Made by a program: the position numbers and the translations under genes. A model generated the notes under the pieces. It saw only the letters and a program-made list of their open reading frames with translations. It made no database searches and was not told the origin of the DNA. From Bacteroidota bacterium (lineage in GTDB: Bacteria; Bacteroidota; Bacteroidia; Bacteroidales; UBA932), in NCBI GenBank assembly GCA_009778375.1, contig WRJW01000158.1:1-7126 (forward strand): DNA of 7,126 nucleotides, in the 5' to 3' direction. Of the stretch, positions 1 through 6,955 are shown piece by piece (position 1 is the stretch's first letter; each line of letters starts with the position of its first letter).

Positions 1-1
1 C

Positions 2-100
2 CGCTTTGCCATAGAACGGGAAATGCTACGTAGCCCGCTGCTGCAGGTTACTTTGCCTTATATGGCGGAGGATGAGGTAATCGAGGAGGCGCTTACATGA
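2..100 (+). CDS. 3' end of an unidentified protein-coding gene (partial)
   Basis: An open frame enters from the left edge and ends at the TGA at 98-100, giving 32 visible residues that finish in PYMAEDEVIEEALT. The tail is acidic and has no motif that I recognise, so no function is proposed. Its coding status is inferred from three things: the frame is open from the edge, the residue mix is protein-like, and its stop overlaps the start of the next gene in a classic ATGA arrangement. That overlap suggests translational coupling and a shared message with the GH30 genes downstream, so it may be part of a sugar-use cluster. The start and most of the protein lie outside the window. Confidence 0.6.
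   Translation, partial: RFAIEREMLRSPLLQVTLPYMAEDEVIEEALT
84..89 (+). promoter_or_regulatory. Shine-Dalgarno site AGGAGG for the first GH30 gene
   Basis: A full AGGAGG lies 7 bases before the ATG at 97, inside the last codons of the upstream gene. It supports ATG 97 as the true start and suggests re-initiation by ribosomes finishing the upstream gene. Strong Shine-Dalgarno sites are not the rule in Bacteroidota, and part of this match is forced by two GAG (Glu) codons of the upstream protein, so its use is an inference. Confidence 0.5.
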
Positions 101-1536
101 ATCGCGCAGTAAAACAAAAATCATTAATCATCAACATTTTGATGATTATTTCCTCCTCCCTTCCTGCCCAAACTGACGGCAAAACAGTAAAAATCTTTAC
201 CAGTGCTATCGACTCCAAAGAAATGCTTGCTGCACAGGAAAATATCATTTTTCAACACGATCCTGAAACAGAAAATCTGTTGATTAATATTTATCCTGAG
301 TTCCGCTATCAAAAAGTGCTCGGTTTTGGAGCTGCTTTTACCGAAACATCGGCCTACAATTTTTCCCTCTTACCTCCCGATCGGCAGCAACAACTGGCCG
401 AAGCCTATTTTGGCAAAAACGGTATTGGATATAATTTTTGCCGCACCCATATCAATGCCTGTGATTTTTCGATAGATGAATATACGTATGTAGATGAAGG
501 CGATGTCGATTTACGTACTTTCAGCATCAACAGAGATAAAAAATATATTATACCCCTGATTAAGGCGGCCCGTACCGTCAATCCAGATTTATGGCTTTTT
601 GCTTCGCCCTGGTCCCCGCCGGCCTGGATGAAAGATAACAAGCGCGTAACCGGGGGTGGTCGCCTTTTGCCGGAATTTTATCCGGTCTGGGCCAGATATG
701 TGGCACGTTATGTAGAAGAATATCAAAAAGAAGACATTGATTTTTTTGCCGTCACCATTCAAAACGAACCCAAAGCGGTGCAACCTTGGGAAAGTTGCAT
801 TTGGACCGGCAAAGAGGAGGGTGAATTTGCCACTTATTTTCTCCGACCTGCCTTAGACCAAAATGGTTTTGAATCGCTAAAAATAATGGTGTGGGACCAT
901 AATAAAGAGCGTATTATGGAACGGGCAAAGGAGTCGATGTCCGTCCCCGGAGCCAATAAAGCCATTTGGGGTTTGGCTTTTCACTGGTATTCGGGAGACC
1001 ATTTTGATAACCTGCGTTTGACCCACGAACTCTATCCCGATATGCCCTTAATCGCTACCGAAAACAACAGCGCCGGAGTCAGAGGAGGAGGGGTAGCGGA
1101 GTGTTGGGAAGCCATCGAAAAATATGCCAAAGAAACGATTATGAATTTTAATAACTTTATGGCCGCTAATGTGGATTGGAATTTGATGGTTGACGTAAAA
1201 ACCGGCGGACCTTTTCACAATACCAATGCAGGCGGCTCCTCTTCGGCTGCGGTTTTCGTGAACACCGACCACAAGGAGTTTATCCTTGGGCCCCTTTACT
1301 ACACCAATGGACATTTTAGTAAATTTATCCAACGCGGCGCTTACAGAATCGGCAGCAGTAGCTACAGCGACGCCGTAAAAGTGGCTGCCTTTTGCAACCC
1401 CAATGGCGAAATTGTTGTGATTGTACTCAATACGACCGATGAGAACGCAACGCCAAAAATCCGCCTGAACCACTGCACGGCTCCATTATTCATGCCTGCA
1501 AAATCACTGCAAACCCTGATTATTTCAACCGACTAA
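97..1536 (+). CDS. Secreted GH30 family glycoside hydrolase (first of a tandem pair)
   Basis: A 479-residue retaining beta-glycosidase of family GH30, the family of glucosylceramidases, beta-1,6-glucanases and beta-xylosidases. A signal peptide covers about residues 1-24, with likely cleavage after LPA before QT, so the enzyme should be periplasmic or secreted. No lipobox or C-terminal sorting domain is visible. The TIM barrel runs from about 60 to 400, with GFGAAFTE at 76-83 and SPWSPPAWMK at 170-179. The expected acid/base Glu224 is in QNEP, HWYSG is at 296-300, and the expected nucleophile Glu322 is in IATEN. The C-terminal beta-sandwich (about 403-476) opens with GHFSKFIQRGAYRIG. Asp360-Trp-Asn matches the DWN of human glucosylceramidase, as I recall that sequence. 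The start is backed by the ATGA overlap and the Shine-Dalgarno site. A paralogue follows 11 bases later. The family is secure; subfamily and substrate (a beta-glucan, glucosylceramide or another beta-glucoside) are not. Confidence 0.93.
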   Translation: MNRAVKQKSLIINILMIISSSLPAQTDGKTVKIFTSAIDSKEMLAAQENIIFQHDPETENLLINIYPEFRYQKVLGFGAAFTETSAYNFSLLPPDRQQQLAEAYFGKNGIGYNFCRTHINACDFSIDEYTYVDEGDVDLRTFSINRDKKYIIPLIKAARTVNPDLWLFASPWSPPAWMKDNKRVTGGGRLLPEFYPVWARYVARYVEEYQKEDIDFFAVTIQNEPKAVQPWESCIWTGKEEGEFATYFLRPALDQNGFESLKIMVWDHNKERIMERAKESMSVPGANKAIWGLAFHWYSGDHFDNLRLTHELYPDMPLIATENNSAGVRGGGVAECWEAIEKYAKETIMNFNNFMAANVDWNLMVDVKTGGPFHNTNAGGSSSAAVFVNTDHKEFILGPLYYTNGHFSKFIQRGAYRIGSSSYSDAVKVAAFCNPNGEIVVIVLNTTDENATPKIRLNHCTAPLFMPAKSLQTLIISTD

Positions 1537-1547
1537 AACATAATAAC

Positions 1548-2975
1548 ATGAACCATTATCTACCAAAAAGAGTATTAGCAATCTGTTTTTTGTTGATTGC
1601 TTCCTCCTCTCTGTTTGCCCAAACAGAGGGCAAAAAAGTCAAAATTTTTGCCAGTTCTGCCGGTGCACCAGAGATGCTCGTTGCCAAGGAAGCCATTTTT
1701 TTTCAACCCGATTTTGAAACCGAAAATCTGCTGATTAACATTTATCCGGAGTTTCAATACCAAAACATACTCGGTTTTGGCGCTGCTTTTACCGAAGCTT
1801 CTGCCGTCAATTTTTCGATGCTGTCTCCCGATTTGCAGCAACAACTCATCGAATTATACTTTGGAACAAACGGCATTGGGTTAAACTTTTGCCGTACGCA
1901 CATTAATTCCTGCGATTATGGGGTGGATGAATACACCTACGTGGCAGAAGGGGACGTCGATTTAAAAACGTTCAGCATCGACAGAGAGCGGAATAATATT
2001 TTGCCGATGATTAAGATGGCGCGGAAGGCCAATCCCGATTTACTCCTTTTTGCTTCGCCCTGGTCGCCGCCAGCCTGGATGAAAGCGAATAAAATAGCCA
2101 TCCAAGGAGGTTATCTTTTGCCGGAATACTATCCAACCTGGGCTAAATATTTTGCGCTTTATTTAACAGCCTATAAAAAAGAAGGTATTGATTTTTTGGG
2201 CGTTACCGTACAAAACGAGCCCAAAGCCGTGCAAACTTGGGAAAGCTGTATCTGGTCGGGCAAAGAAGAGGCCGAATGGGCGGTTAACTATTTGCGTCCA
2301 ACCCTGGATGAGTATGGTTTTGACCAAACAAAAATCATGATTTGGGACCACAACAAAGAGCGCGTCATGGAGCGTGCCAGAGAATCGATGTCGGTGCCAG
2401 GAGCCGAACAGGCCATTTGGGGCATAGCCCATCACTGGTATTCGGGGGACCATTTTGATAATTTGAGAATGGCACACGAACTTTTTCCGGACAAACCACT
2501 GATAGCCACCGAAAATAGCGGCGGTAGCTCTATAATTGGAACCACAAATTGGTGGAATGCCGTGGAACGATATGCCAAAGAAACGATTATGGATTTCAAT
2601 AACTTTTCGTCCGCCATTGTTACGTGGAATATGATCCTTGATCAAACAGGCGGACCGGTCCACAACCGCAATCTTGCCGGTTTAGCTCCGGTGATTGTAG
2701 ATACAAAGACCAAAACATTTACCCTCGCCTCCACGTACTATGCCTACGGACATTTTAGCAAATTTATCCGGCGCGGCGCCCTAAGAATCGGCAGCAGTTC
2801 CTACGACGATGCCGTTAAAGTGGCTGCTTTTATCAATCCCGACGGTGAGGTGGTGATCGTGGTGCTCAACACCACCGACAGCGCCGAAACCCCCAAAATT
2901 CGCCTGAACAACTGCACGGCAACCTTTTCTTTGCCTGCAAAATCGCTGCAAACCCTGCTGATTCCCCCACAATAA
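1548..2975 (+). CDS. Secreted GH30 family glycoside hydrolase (second of a tandem pair)
   Basis: A 475-residue paralogue of the gene before it. By my count about 221 of the first 320 aligned residues are identical, with no gap in that stretch. The signal peptide ends near Ala24 (SSSLFA before QT), pointing to export to the periplasm or outside. The barrel has GFGAAFTE at 76-83, SPWSPPAWMK at 170-179, the expected acid/base Glu224 in QNEP, HHWYSG at 295-300 and the expected nucleophile Glu322 in IATEN. The C-terminal sandwich starts at about GHFSKFIRRGALRIG (401-415). It differs from its twin in the loop after the nucleophile, which is one residue shorter and rich in Gly, Ser and Ile, and in having Thr359-Trp-Asn where the twin has Asp-Trp-Asn. 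The gap before it is an A-rich 11 bases with no promoter, so the two are probably co-transcribed. It is probably active, perhaps with a different substrate range; the exact substrate is unknown. Confidence 0.93.
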   Translation: MNHYLPKRVLAICFLLIASSSLFAQTEGKKVKIFASSAGAPEMLVAKEAIFFQPDFETENLLINIYPEFQYQNILGFGAAFTEASAVNFSMLSPDLQQQLIELYFGTNGIGLNFCRTHINSCDYGVDEYTYVAEGDVDLKTFSIDRERNNILPMIKMARKANPDLLLFASPWSPPAWMKANKIAIQGGYLLPEYYPTWAKYFALYLTAYKKEGIDFLGVTVQNEPKAVQTWESCIWSGKEEAEWAVNYLRPTLDEYGFDQTKIMIWDHNKERVMERARESMSVPGAEQAIWGIAHHWYSGDHFDNLRMAHELFPDKPLIATENSGGSSIIGTTNWWNAVERYAKETIMDFNNFSSAIVTWNMILDQTGGPVHNRNLAGLAPVIVDTKTKTFTLASTYYAYGHFSKFIRRGALRIGSSSYDDAVKVAAFINPDGEVVIVVLNTTDSAETPKIRLNNCTATFSLPAKSLQTLLIPPQ

Positions 2976-2987
2976 TGTTTACCTTTG
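2959..2987 (+). promoter_or_regulatory. Probable Bacteroidota-type promoter for the mutase operon
   Basis: TACCTTTG at 2980-2987 is an exact match to the TAnnTTTG -7 element of the Bacteroidota housekeeping sigma factor. A TG at 2959-2960, 19 bases upstream, could be the rest of a weak TTG/TG -33 element inside the end of the second GH30 gene. Transcription would start near 2992-2996, leaving a leader of about 20 bases before ATG 3013. It would uncouple the mutase genes from the GH30 genes. The -7 element is seen directly; its activity is inferred. Confidence 0.55.
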
Positions 2988-3012
2988 TCGCAGTAATCAA
3001 TCATCACCATAT

Positions 3013-4806
3013 ATGGCAGAACATCTATTTAGCGAATTTCCGCCCGTTTCTACCCGGCAATGGGAAGCGGTAATCGAAAAAGACCTCAAAGGGGGCGATT
3101 ACACCAAGAAATTGGTATGGAAAACCCTAGAAGGGATCGCCCTGCGTCCCTATTACCGTCAGGAAGACTTGCAAGAAGTCAAATACCTGAACACCAAACC
3201 CGGAGACTTTCCTTTTGTTCGGGGAACCAAAGAGCACAACCACTGGTTGATCCATCAGGGGTATTGCACCCATGAGGGGTACCGGGAGGCCAATCGGCAA
3301 GCCTTGGAGGGCATATCCAAAGGGGTAGAATCGGTCGGTTTTTGCATTGACGGCAGTAAGGCCTGCACCCAAACCGATATGACCCTTTTATTAAAAGGCA
3401 TAGACCTGAACAAAACCCCTATTCATTTTGAAGAGTGCGCCTGCTCCACCGCCCTTAGTTATATCCAAAGTTTTACGGCATACGTCAAACAACAAAATGC
3501 TGACCCCATATTGGTACGCGCTTCCTTTGACGTACACGATTTTTCCATCTTAAAGGATGGTGTGGCAGCCGTGCAAGGCTTTCCCCATATTCGCGTGGCA
3601 AGTGTAGATGCCTACGCCCTCCATGCCGCGGGCGCTACCATAGTTCAGGAGTTAGCTTTTGGCTTAGCCATAGGCAGCGACTACATGAATCATCTTATAG
3701 ACAATGGTATTAAGGCCGACGAAGCCGCCAACCGTATCCGGTTTTCCTTTGCAGTGGGATCAAACTATTTTATGGAGGTTGCCAAGTTTAGGGCCGGACG
3801 CCTCTTGTGGGCCAATGCGATCAAGGCTTACGGAACCACCGACGAGAACGCCATGAAGATGCAGGCACACGCCATTACAAGCCCCTGGAACCAAACTATA
3901 TACGATCCATACGTAAATATGCTCCGCGGAACGACCGAAGCCATGAGCGCCGCCATTGCCGGTGTAGACTCCATAGAAGTGCTCCCCTTTGATTATGCCT
4001 TCCACGACCCAAGCGTCTTTAGCAATCGGATTGCCCGCAATACCCAGATCATCCTCAAAGAGGAGGCCCATTTTGATGAAGTAGTCGATCCAGCCGCAGG
4101 TTCCTACTACATAGAAACCCTGACCCAATCGATTGCCGACCACGCCTGGAAACTCTTTAAGGAGGTCGAAGATAAAGGGGGATACACCGCCGCATTCCGG
4201 GAGGGATTTATTCAGGCGCAAATAAAAGCCACTGCCCAAAAACGCGATGCAAACATCGCTACCCGTAGAGACATTCTGTTGGGCACCAATCAATTTCCAA
4301 ATTTTGTCGAAAAAGCGGACACTGCCGTAACCCCCGAAATGGTTACTCCTCCCGCCGCAACCGAGGGCATGGCCCCCTACCGCGGCGCCCAAGCCTTTGA
4401 AACCTTGCGTTATGCTACCGAAAAAAGCGGAAAAACCCCTAAAGCCTTTATGCTCACCTTTGGCAATTTAGCTTTATGCCGCGCCCGCGCCCAGTTTGCC
4501 TGCAATTTTTTTGCCGTAGCCGGATTTGAGGTACTTGACAACAACCGCTTTGCCACCATTGAAGAGGGGGTAACAGCCGCTCAAACCGCTAAAGCCGAGA
4601 TTATTGTTGCCTGTGCTGCCGACGACGAATACGCCGCCGCTTTTCCCAAAATCGCAGAACTGCTTGGTTCACAAGGCATCTTGGTGGTAGCCGGAGATCC
4701 CGAATGTCGGGCCGAATTGGAAGCCCAGGGCATTACCCACTTTATCAGTGTAAAATCCAACGTATTGGAAACGCTTAAACAATATCAGACAGCATTAGGA
4801 ATATAA
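3013..4806 (+). CDS. mutA: Methylmalonyl-CoA mutase small (beta) subunit
   Basis: A 597-residue, cytoplasmic, non-catalytic partner of the B12-dependent mutase that interconverts succinyl-CoA and methylmalonyl-CoA. Residues of about 30-430 form a degenerate mutase barrel, with PFVRGTKEHNHW near 67-78, FSFAVGSNYFMEVAKFRAGR near 244-263, and the family signature RIARNTQ...EE...VDPAAGSYY at about 339-366. Residues of about 475-597 resemble a B12-binding fold, but the cobalt-ligand motif DxHxxG is absent: the matching place reads GNLALCRAR, with no histidine. This loss is normal for the small subunit and tells it apart from the large one. The length is a little below the roughly 640 residues of the Propionibacterium protein. 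ATG 3013 directly follows the promoter leader and has no Shine-Dalgarno site, as is usual in this phylum. The large subunit starts 4 bases after its stop, so the pair is an operon and should form an alpha-beta heterodimer. Confidence 0.93.
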   Translation: MAEHLFSEFPPVSTRQWEAVIEKDLKGGDYTKKLVWKTLEGIALRPYYRQEDLQEVKYLNTKPGDFPFVRGTKEHNHWLIHQGYCTHEGYREANRQALEGISKGVESVGFCIDGSKACTQTDMTLLLKGIDLNKTPIHFEECACSTALSYIQSFTAYVKQQNADPILVRASFDVHDFSILKDGVAAVQGFPHIRVASVDAYALHAAGATIVQELAFGLAIGSDYMNHLIDNGIKADEAANRIRFSFAVGSNYFMEVAKFRAGRLLWANAIKAYGTTDENAMKMQAHAITSPWNQTIYDPYVNMLRGTTEAMSAAIAGVDSIEVLPFDYAFHDPSVFSNRIARNTQIILKEEAHFDEVVDPAAGSYYIETLTQSIADHAWKLFKEVEDKGGYTAAFREGFIQAQIKATAQKRDANIATRRDILLGTNQFPNFVEKADTAVTPEMVTPPAATEGMAPYRGAQAFETLRYATEKSGKTPKAFMLTFGNLALCRARAQFACNFFAVAGFEVLDNNRFATIEEGVTAAQTAKAEIIVACAADDEYAAAFPKIAELLGSQGILVVAGDPECRAELEAQGITHFISVKSNVLETLKQYQTALGI

Positions 4807-4810
4807 GATT

Positions 4811-6895
4811 ATGAGACCTGATTTTAAAGAAACCGTTTGGATGACCCCCGAACAAATCGCCGTTAAAAACCTCTACACCCGGGACGACTTGGCCAATATG
4901 GAGCACCTGAATTACGCTGCCGGATTGGCCCCTTTTCTACGCGGCCCCTACAGTACCATGTACGTCATGAGCCCCTGGACCATTCGCCAATACGCCGGAT
5001 TTTCTACCGCCGAAGAATCCAACGCCTTTTACCGCAGAAATTTAGCCTCCGGCCAAAAAGGGCTCTCCGTAGCCTTTGACTTGGCCACCCACCGCGGATA
5101 CGACGCCGACCATCCCCGCGTAGTGGGCGATGTGGGCAAAGCCGGAGTCAGTATATGCAGCGTTGAGGATATGAAGGTGTTGTTTGACCAGATTCCCTTG
5201 AACAAAATGTCGGTATCCATGACCATGAACGGCGCCGTATTGCCCATACTTGCTTTTTATATTGTCGCCGGATTAGAGCAGGGGGCCACCTTGGAGGAGT
5301 TAAACGGAACGATCCAAAACGATATTCTCAAAGAGTTTATGGTGCGCAACACCTATATTTATCCCCCCGAGTTTTCGATGCGGATCATTGGCGACATCTT
5401 TGCCTATACCTCCAAAAATATGCCCAAATTTAATTCGATTTCGATTTCGGGCTACCATATGCAGGAGGCCGGAGCTACCTGCGACATCGAAATGGCCTAT
5501 ACCTTAGCAGACGGTTTGGAATACCTCCGCACCGGAATCGCCGCGGGCATGAACATAGACGAATTTGCCCCCCGCCTCTCTTTCTTTTGGGCCATTGGCA
5601 TGAACCATTTTATGGAGATCGCCAAGATGCGCGCCGCACGGATGATTTGGGCCAAGTTGGTCAGCCAGTTTAATCCCCAAAATCCCAAATCGCTCTCTTT
5701 GCGCACCCACAGCCAGACTTCGGGATGGTCGCTGACCGAACAGGATCCGTACAACAACGTGGCGCGTACCTGCATTGAGGCGATGGCCGCCGCCCTGGGA
5801 CACACCCAATCCCTCCACACCAACGCTTTGGACGAGGCGATTGCCTTGCCTACCGACTTTTCTGCCCGCATTGCCCGCAACACCCAGATTTACATTCAAT
5901 CCGAAACCAACGTATGCCGATCGGTCGACCCTTGGGCCGGCTCTTATTACGTCGAATCCCTAACCCACGAGATTGCCCAACGCGCCTGGGAGCATATTCA
6001 GGAGATCGAAAAATTGGGCGGCATGGCCAAGGCGATCGAAACAGGAATTCCCAAACTCCGCATTGAGGAGGCCGCCGCCCGCAAACAGGCCCGGATTGAT
6101 TCGGGTACAGACGCCATTATTGGCATCAATAAATACCGGCTCGAAAAGGAAGATCCTATCGAAATCCTTGACGTAGACAATACCAAAGTGCGCGAATCGC
6201 AGATTGCCCGCCTCCAAACCCTCCGCGCCCGCCGAGACCAAGCCAAAGTAGCCGAAAGTTTAGCCGCCATTACCCGGGCCGTTGAAACCCAAAGCGGCAA
6301 CCTCTTAGCCTTAGCTGTAACCGCCGCCCAAAACCGCGCTACCTTAGGCGAGATTTCGGACGCCTGCGAAAAAATTGTTGGACGATATAAAGCCGTAATC
6401 CGTATGAACACAGGAGTATATTCATCAGAAATCAAAAACGATACCCATTTTGCCCGCGCCAAAGAATTAGCCGCCGAATTTGCCAAAAAAGAGGGACGCC
6501 AACCCCGTATAATGATTGCCAAATTAGGTCAGGACGGACACGACCGCGGCGCTAAAGTGGTGGCCACCGGCTATGCAGACGTTGGCTTTGACGTAGACAT
6601 GGGCCCCCTCTTTCAAACCCCTGCCGAAGCGGCCAAACAGGCCGTAGAAAACGACGTGCACATCGTGGGCGTATCTTCTTTAGCGGCAGGACACAAAACC
6701 CTTGTCCCCCAAATTATTGACGAACTCGGCAAATTGGGACGCCCCGATATTATGGTAATTGTGGGCGGCGTCATTCCCGCTCAGGACTACCAAACCCTCT
6801 ACGACGCAGGCGCCATGGCCGTATTTGGCCCCGGCACTTCTGTATCCCTTGCCTCGCTCAAGATTCTGGAGTTGTTGATGCAAAAATTTGAATGA
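4811..6895 (+). CDS. mutB: Methylmalonyl-CoA mutase large (alpha) catalytic subunit
   Basis: A 694-residue adenosylcobalamin-dependent enzyme for (R)-methylmalonyl-CoA to succinyl-CoA and back. It acts in the cytoplasm in propionate formation or breakdown. The substrate barrel spans about residues 10-430. By alignment from memory with the Propionibacterium enzyme (offset 28), Tyr61 matches Tyr89, Gln169 matches Gln197, Arg179 matches Arg207 and His216 matches His244. The Tyr/Arg pair marks methylmalonyl-CoA rather than isobutyryl-CoA mutase. The B12 domain (about 566-690) has Lys571, Asp575 and His577 in GQDGHDRG, then SSL at 622-624 and GGV at 652-654, with the spacing expected for base-off/His-on cobalamin binding. 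Two oddities: Ser54 stands where Propionibacterium and human enzymes have Arg, and the family signature at 353-379 reads QSE rather than the usual QE/QQE pattern. It is 4 bases downstream of mutA. The chaperone GTPase MeaB and the methylmalonyl-CoA epimerase are not in this window. Confidence 0.96.
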   Translation: MRPDFKETVWMTPEQIAVKNLYTRDDLANMEHLNYAAGLAPFLRGPYSTMYVMSPWTIRQYAGFSTAEESNAFYRRNLASGQKGLSVAFDLATHRGYDADHPRVVGDVGKAGVSICSVEDMKVLFDQIPLNKMSVSMTMNGAVLPILAFYIVAGLEQGATLEELNGTIQNDILKEFMVRNTYIYPPEFSMRIIGDIFAYTSKNMPKFNSISISGYHMQEAGATCDIEMAYTLADGLEYLRTGIAAGMNIDEFAPRLSFFWAIGMNHFMEIAKMRAARMIWAKLVSQFNPQNPKSLSLRTHSQTSGWSLTEQDPYNNVARTCIEAMAAALGHTQSLHTNALDEAIALPTDFSARIARNTQIYIQSETNVCRSVDPWAGSYYVESLTHEIAQRAWEHIQEIEKLGGMAKAIETGIPKLRIEEAAARKQARIDSGTDAIIGINKYRLEKEDPIEILDVDNTKVRESQIARLQTLRARRDQAKVAESLAAITRAVETQSGNLLALAVTAAQNRATLGEISDACEKIVGRYKAVIRMNTGVYSSEIKNDTHFARAKELAAEFAKKEGRQPRIMIAKLGQDGHDRGAKVVATGYADVGFDVDMGPLFQTPAEAAKQAVENDVHIVGVSSLAAGHKTLVPQIIDELGKLGRPDIMVIVGGVIPAQDYQTLYDAGAMAVFGPGTSVSLASLKILELLMQKFE

Positions 6896-6918
6896 CGGTG
6901 CAACGTTTTTGATCTTTG
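6887..6918 (+). promoter_or_regulatory. Probable Bacteroidota-type promoter for the serpin-like gene
   Basis: TTTG at 6887-6890, inside the last codons of mutB, is followed after 20 bases by GATCTTTG at 6911-6918. This fits the TTTG-N19 to 21-TAnnTTTG pattern, with one mismatch at the first base of the -7 element. Transcription would begin near 6923-6927, giving a leader of about 30 bases that is A-rich just before ATG 6956. The rest of the gap from 6896 to 6955 shows no clear stem-loop, so no terminator for the mutase operon is called there. Confidence 0.5.
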
Positions 6919-6955
6919 TGCATCTATAGAGTATCACCTCAAAAATTCAACCGTT

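Larger units (their letters stand above)
97..2975 (+). repeat. Tandem gene duplication of about 1.4 kb
   Basis: The units 97-1536 and 1548-2975 are direct copies that have diverged into two intact genes. Patches of near-identity remain at the DNA level. For example, GCTTCGCCCTGGTC followed by CCGCC occurs in both copies at the SPWSPP motif (from 601 and 2051), and GACCATTTTGATAA occurs in both at the HWYSGDHFDN motif. No mobile element or short flanking repeat is seen at the borders. Confidence 0.75.

Noticed and set aside
3760..4392. Minus-strand open frame of 210 codons opposite mutA
   Set aside because: It is fully antisense to mutA, whose frame has clear family motifs. The antisense translation has no motif, and its length is explained by codon bias in mutA.
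5998..6522. Minus-strand open frame of 174 codons opposite mutB
   Set aside because: It lies wholly within the strongly supported mutB coding region, has an arginine- and serine-rich low-complexity make-up typical of an antisense shadow, and shows no recognisable motif or start signals.
97..6895. Composition shift from AT-richer GH30 genes to GC-richer mutB, suggesting horizontal transfer
   Set aside because: Sampled lines differ (17 of 60 G+C at 241-300 and 37 of 60 at 5521-5580), but the GH30 genes also contain GC-rich stretches (35 of 60 at 1201-1260). The contrast may reflect protein content and expression-linked codon use rather than transfer.
97..6895. A joint pathway linking GH30 hydrolases and methylmalonyl-CoA mutase as a new system
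   Set aside because: The two blocks are separated by a probable promoter and no enzyme bridges their chemistry. Adjacency alone does not support a shared function.
6896..6955. Possible intrinsic terminator after mutB
   Set aside because: Short pairings such as GGTG with CACC exist, but the loops are too long and the T-run at 6906-6910 does not follow a stem. The stretch is better explained as promoter and leader for the next gene.
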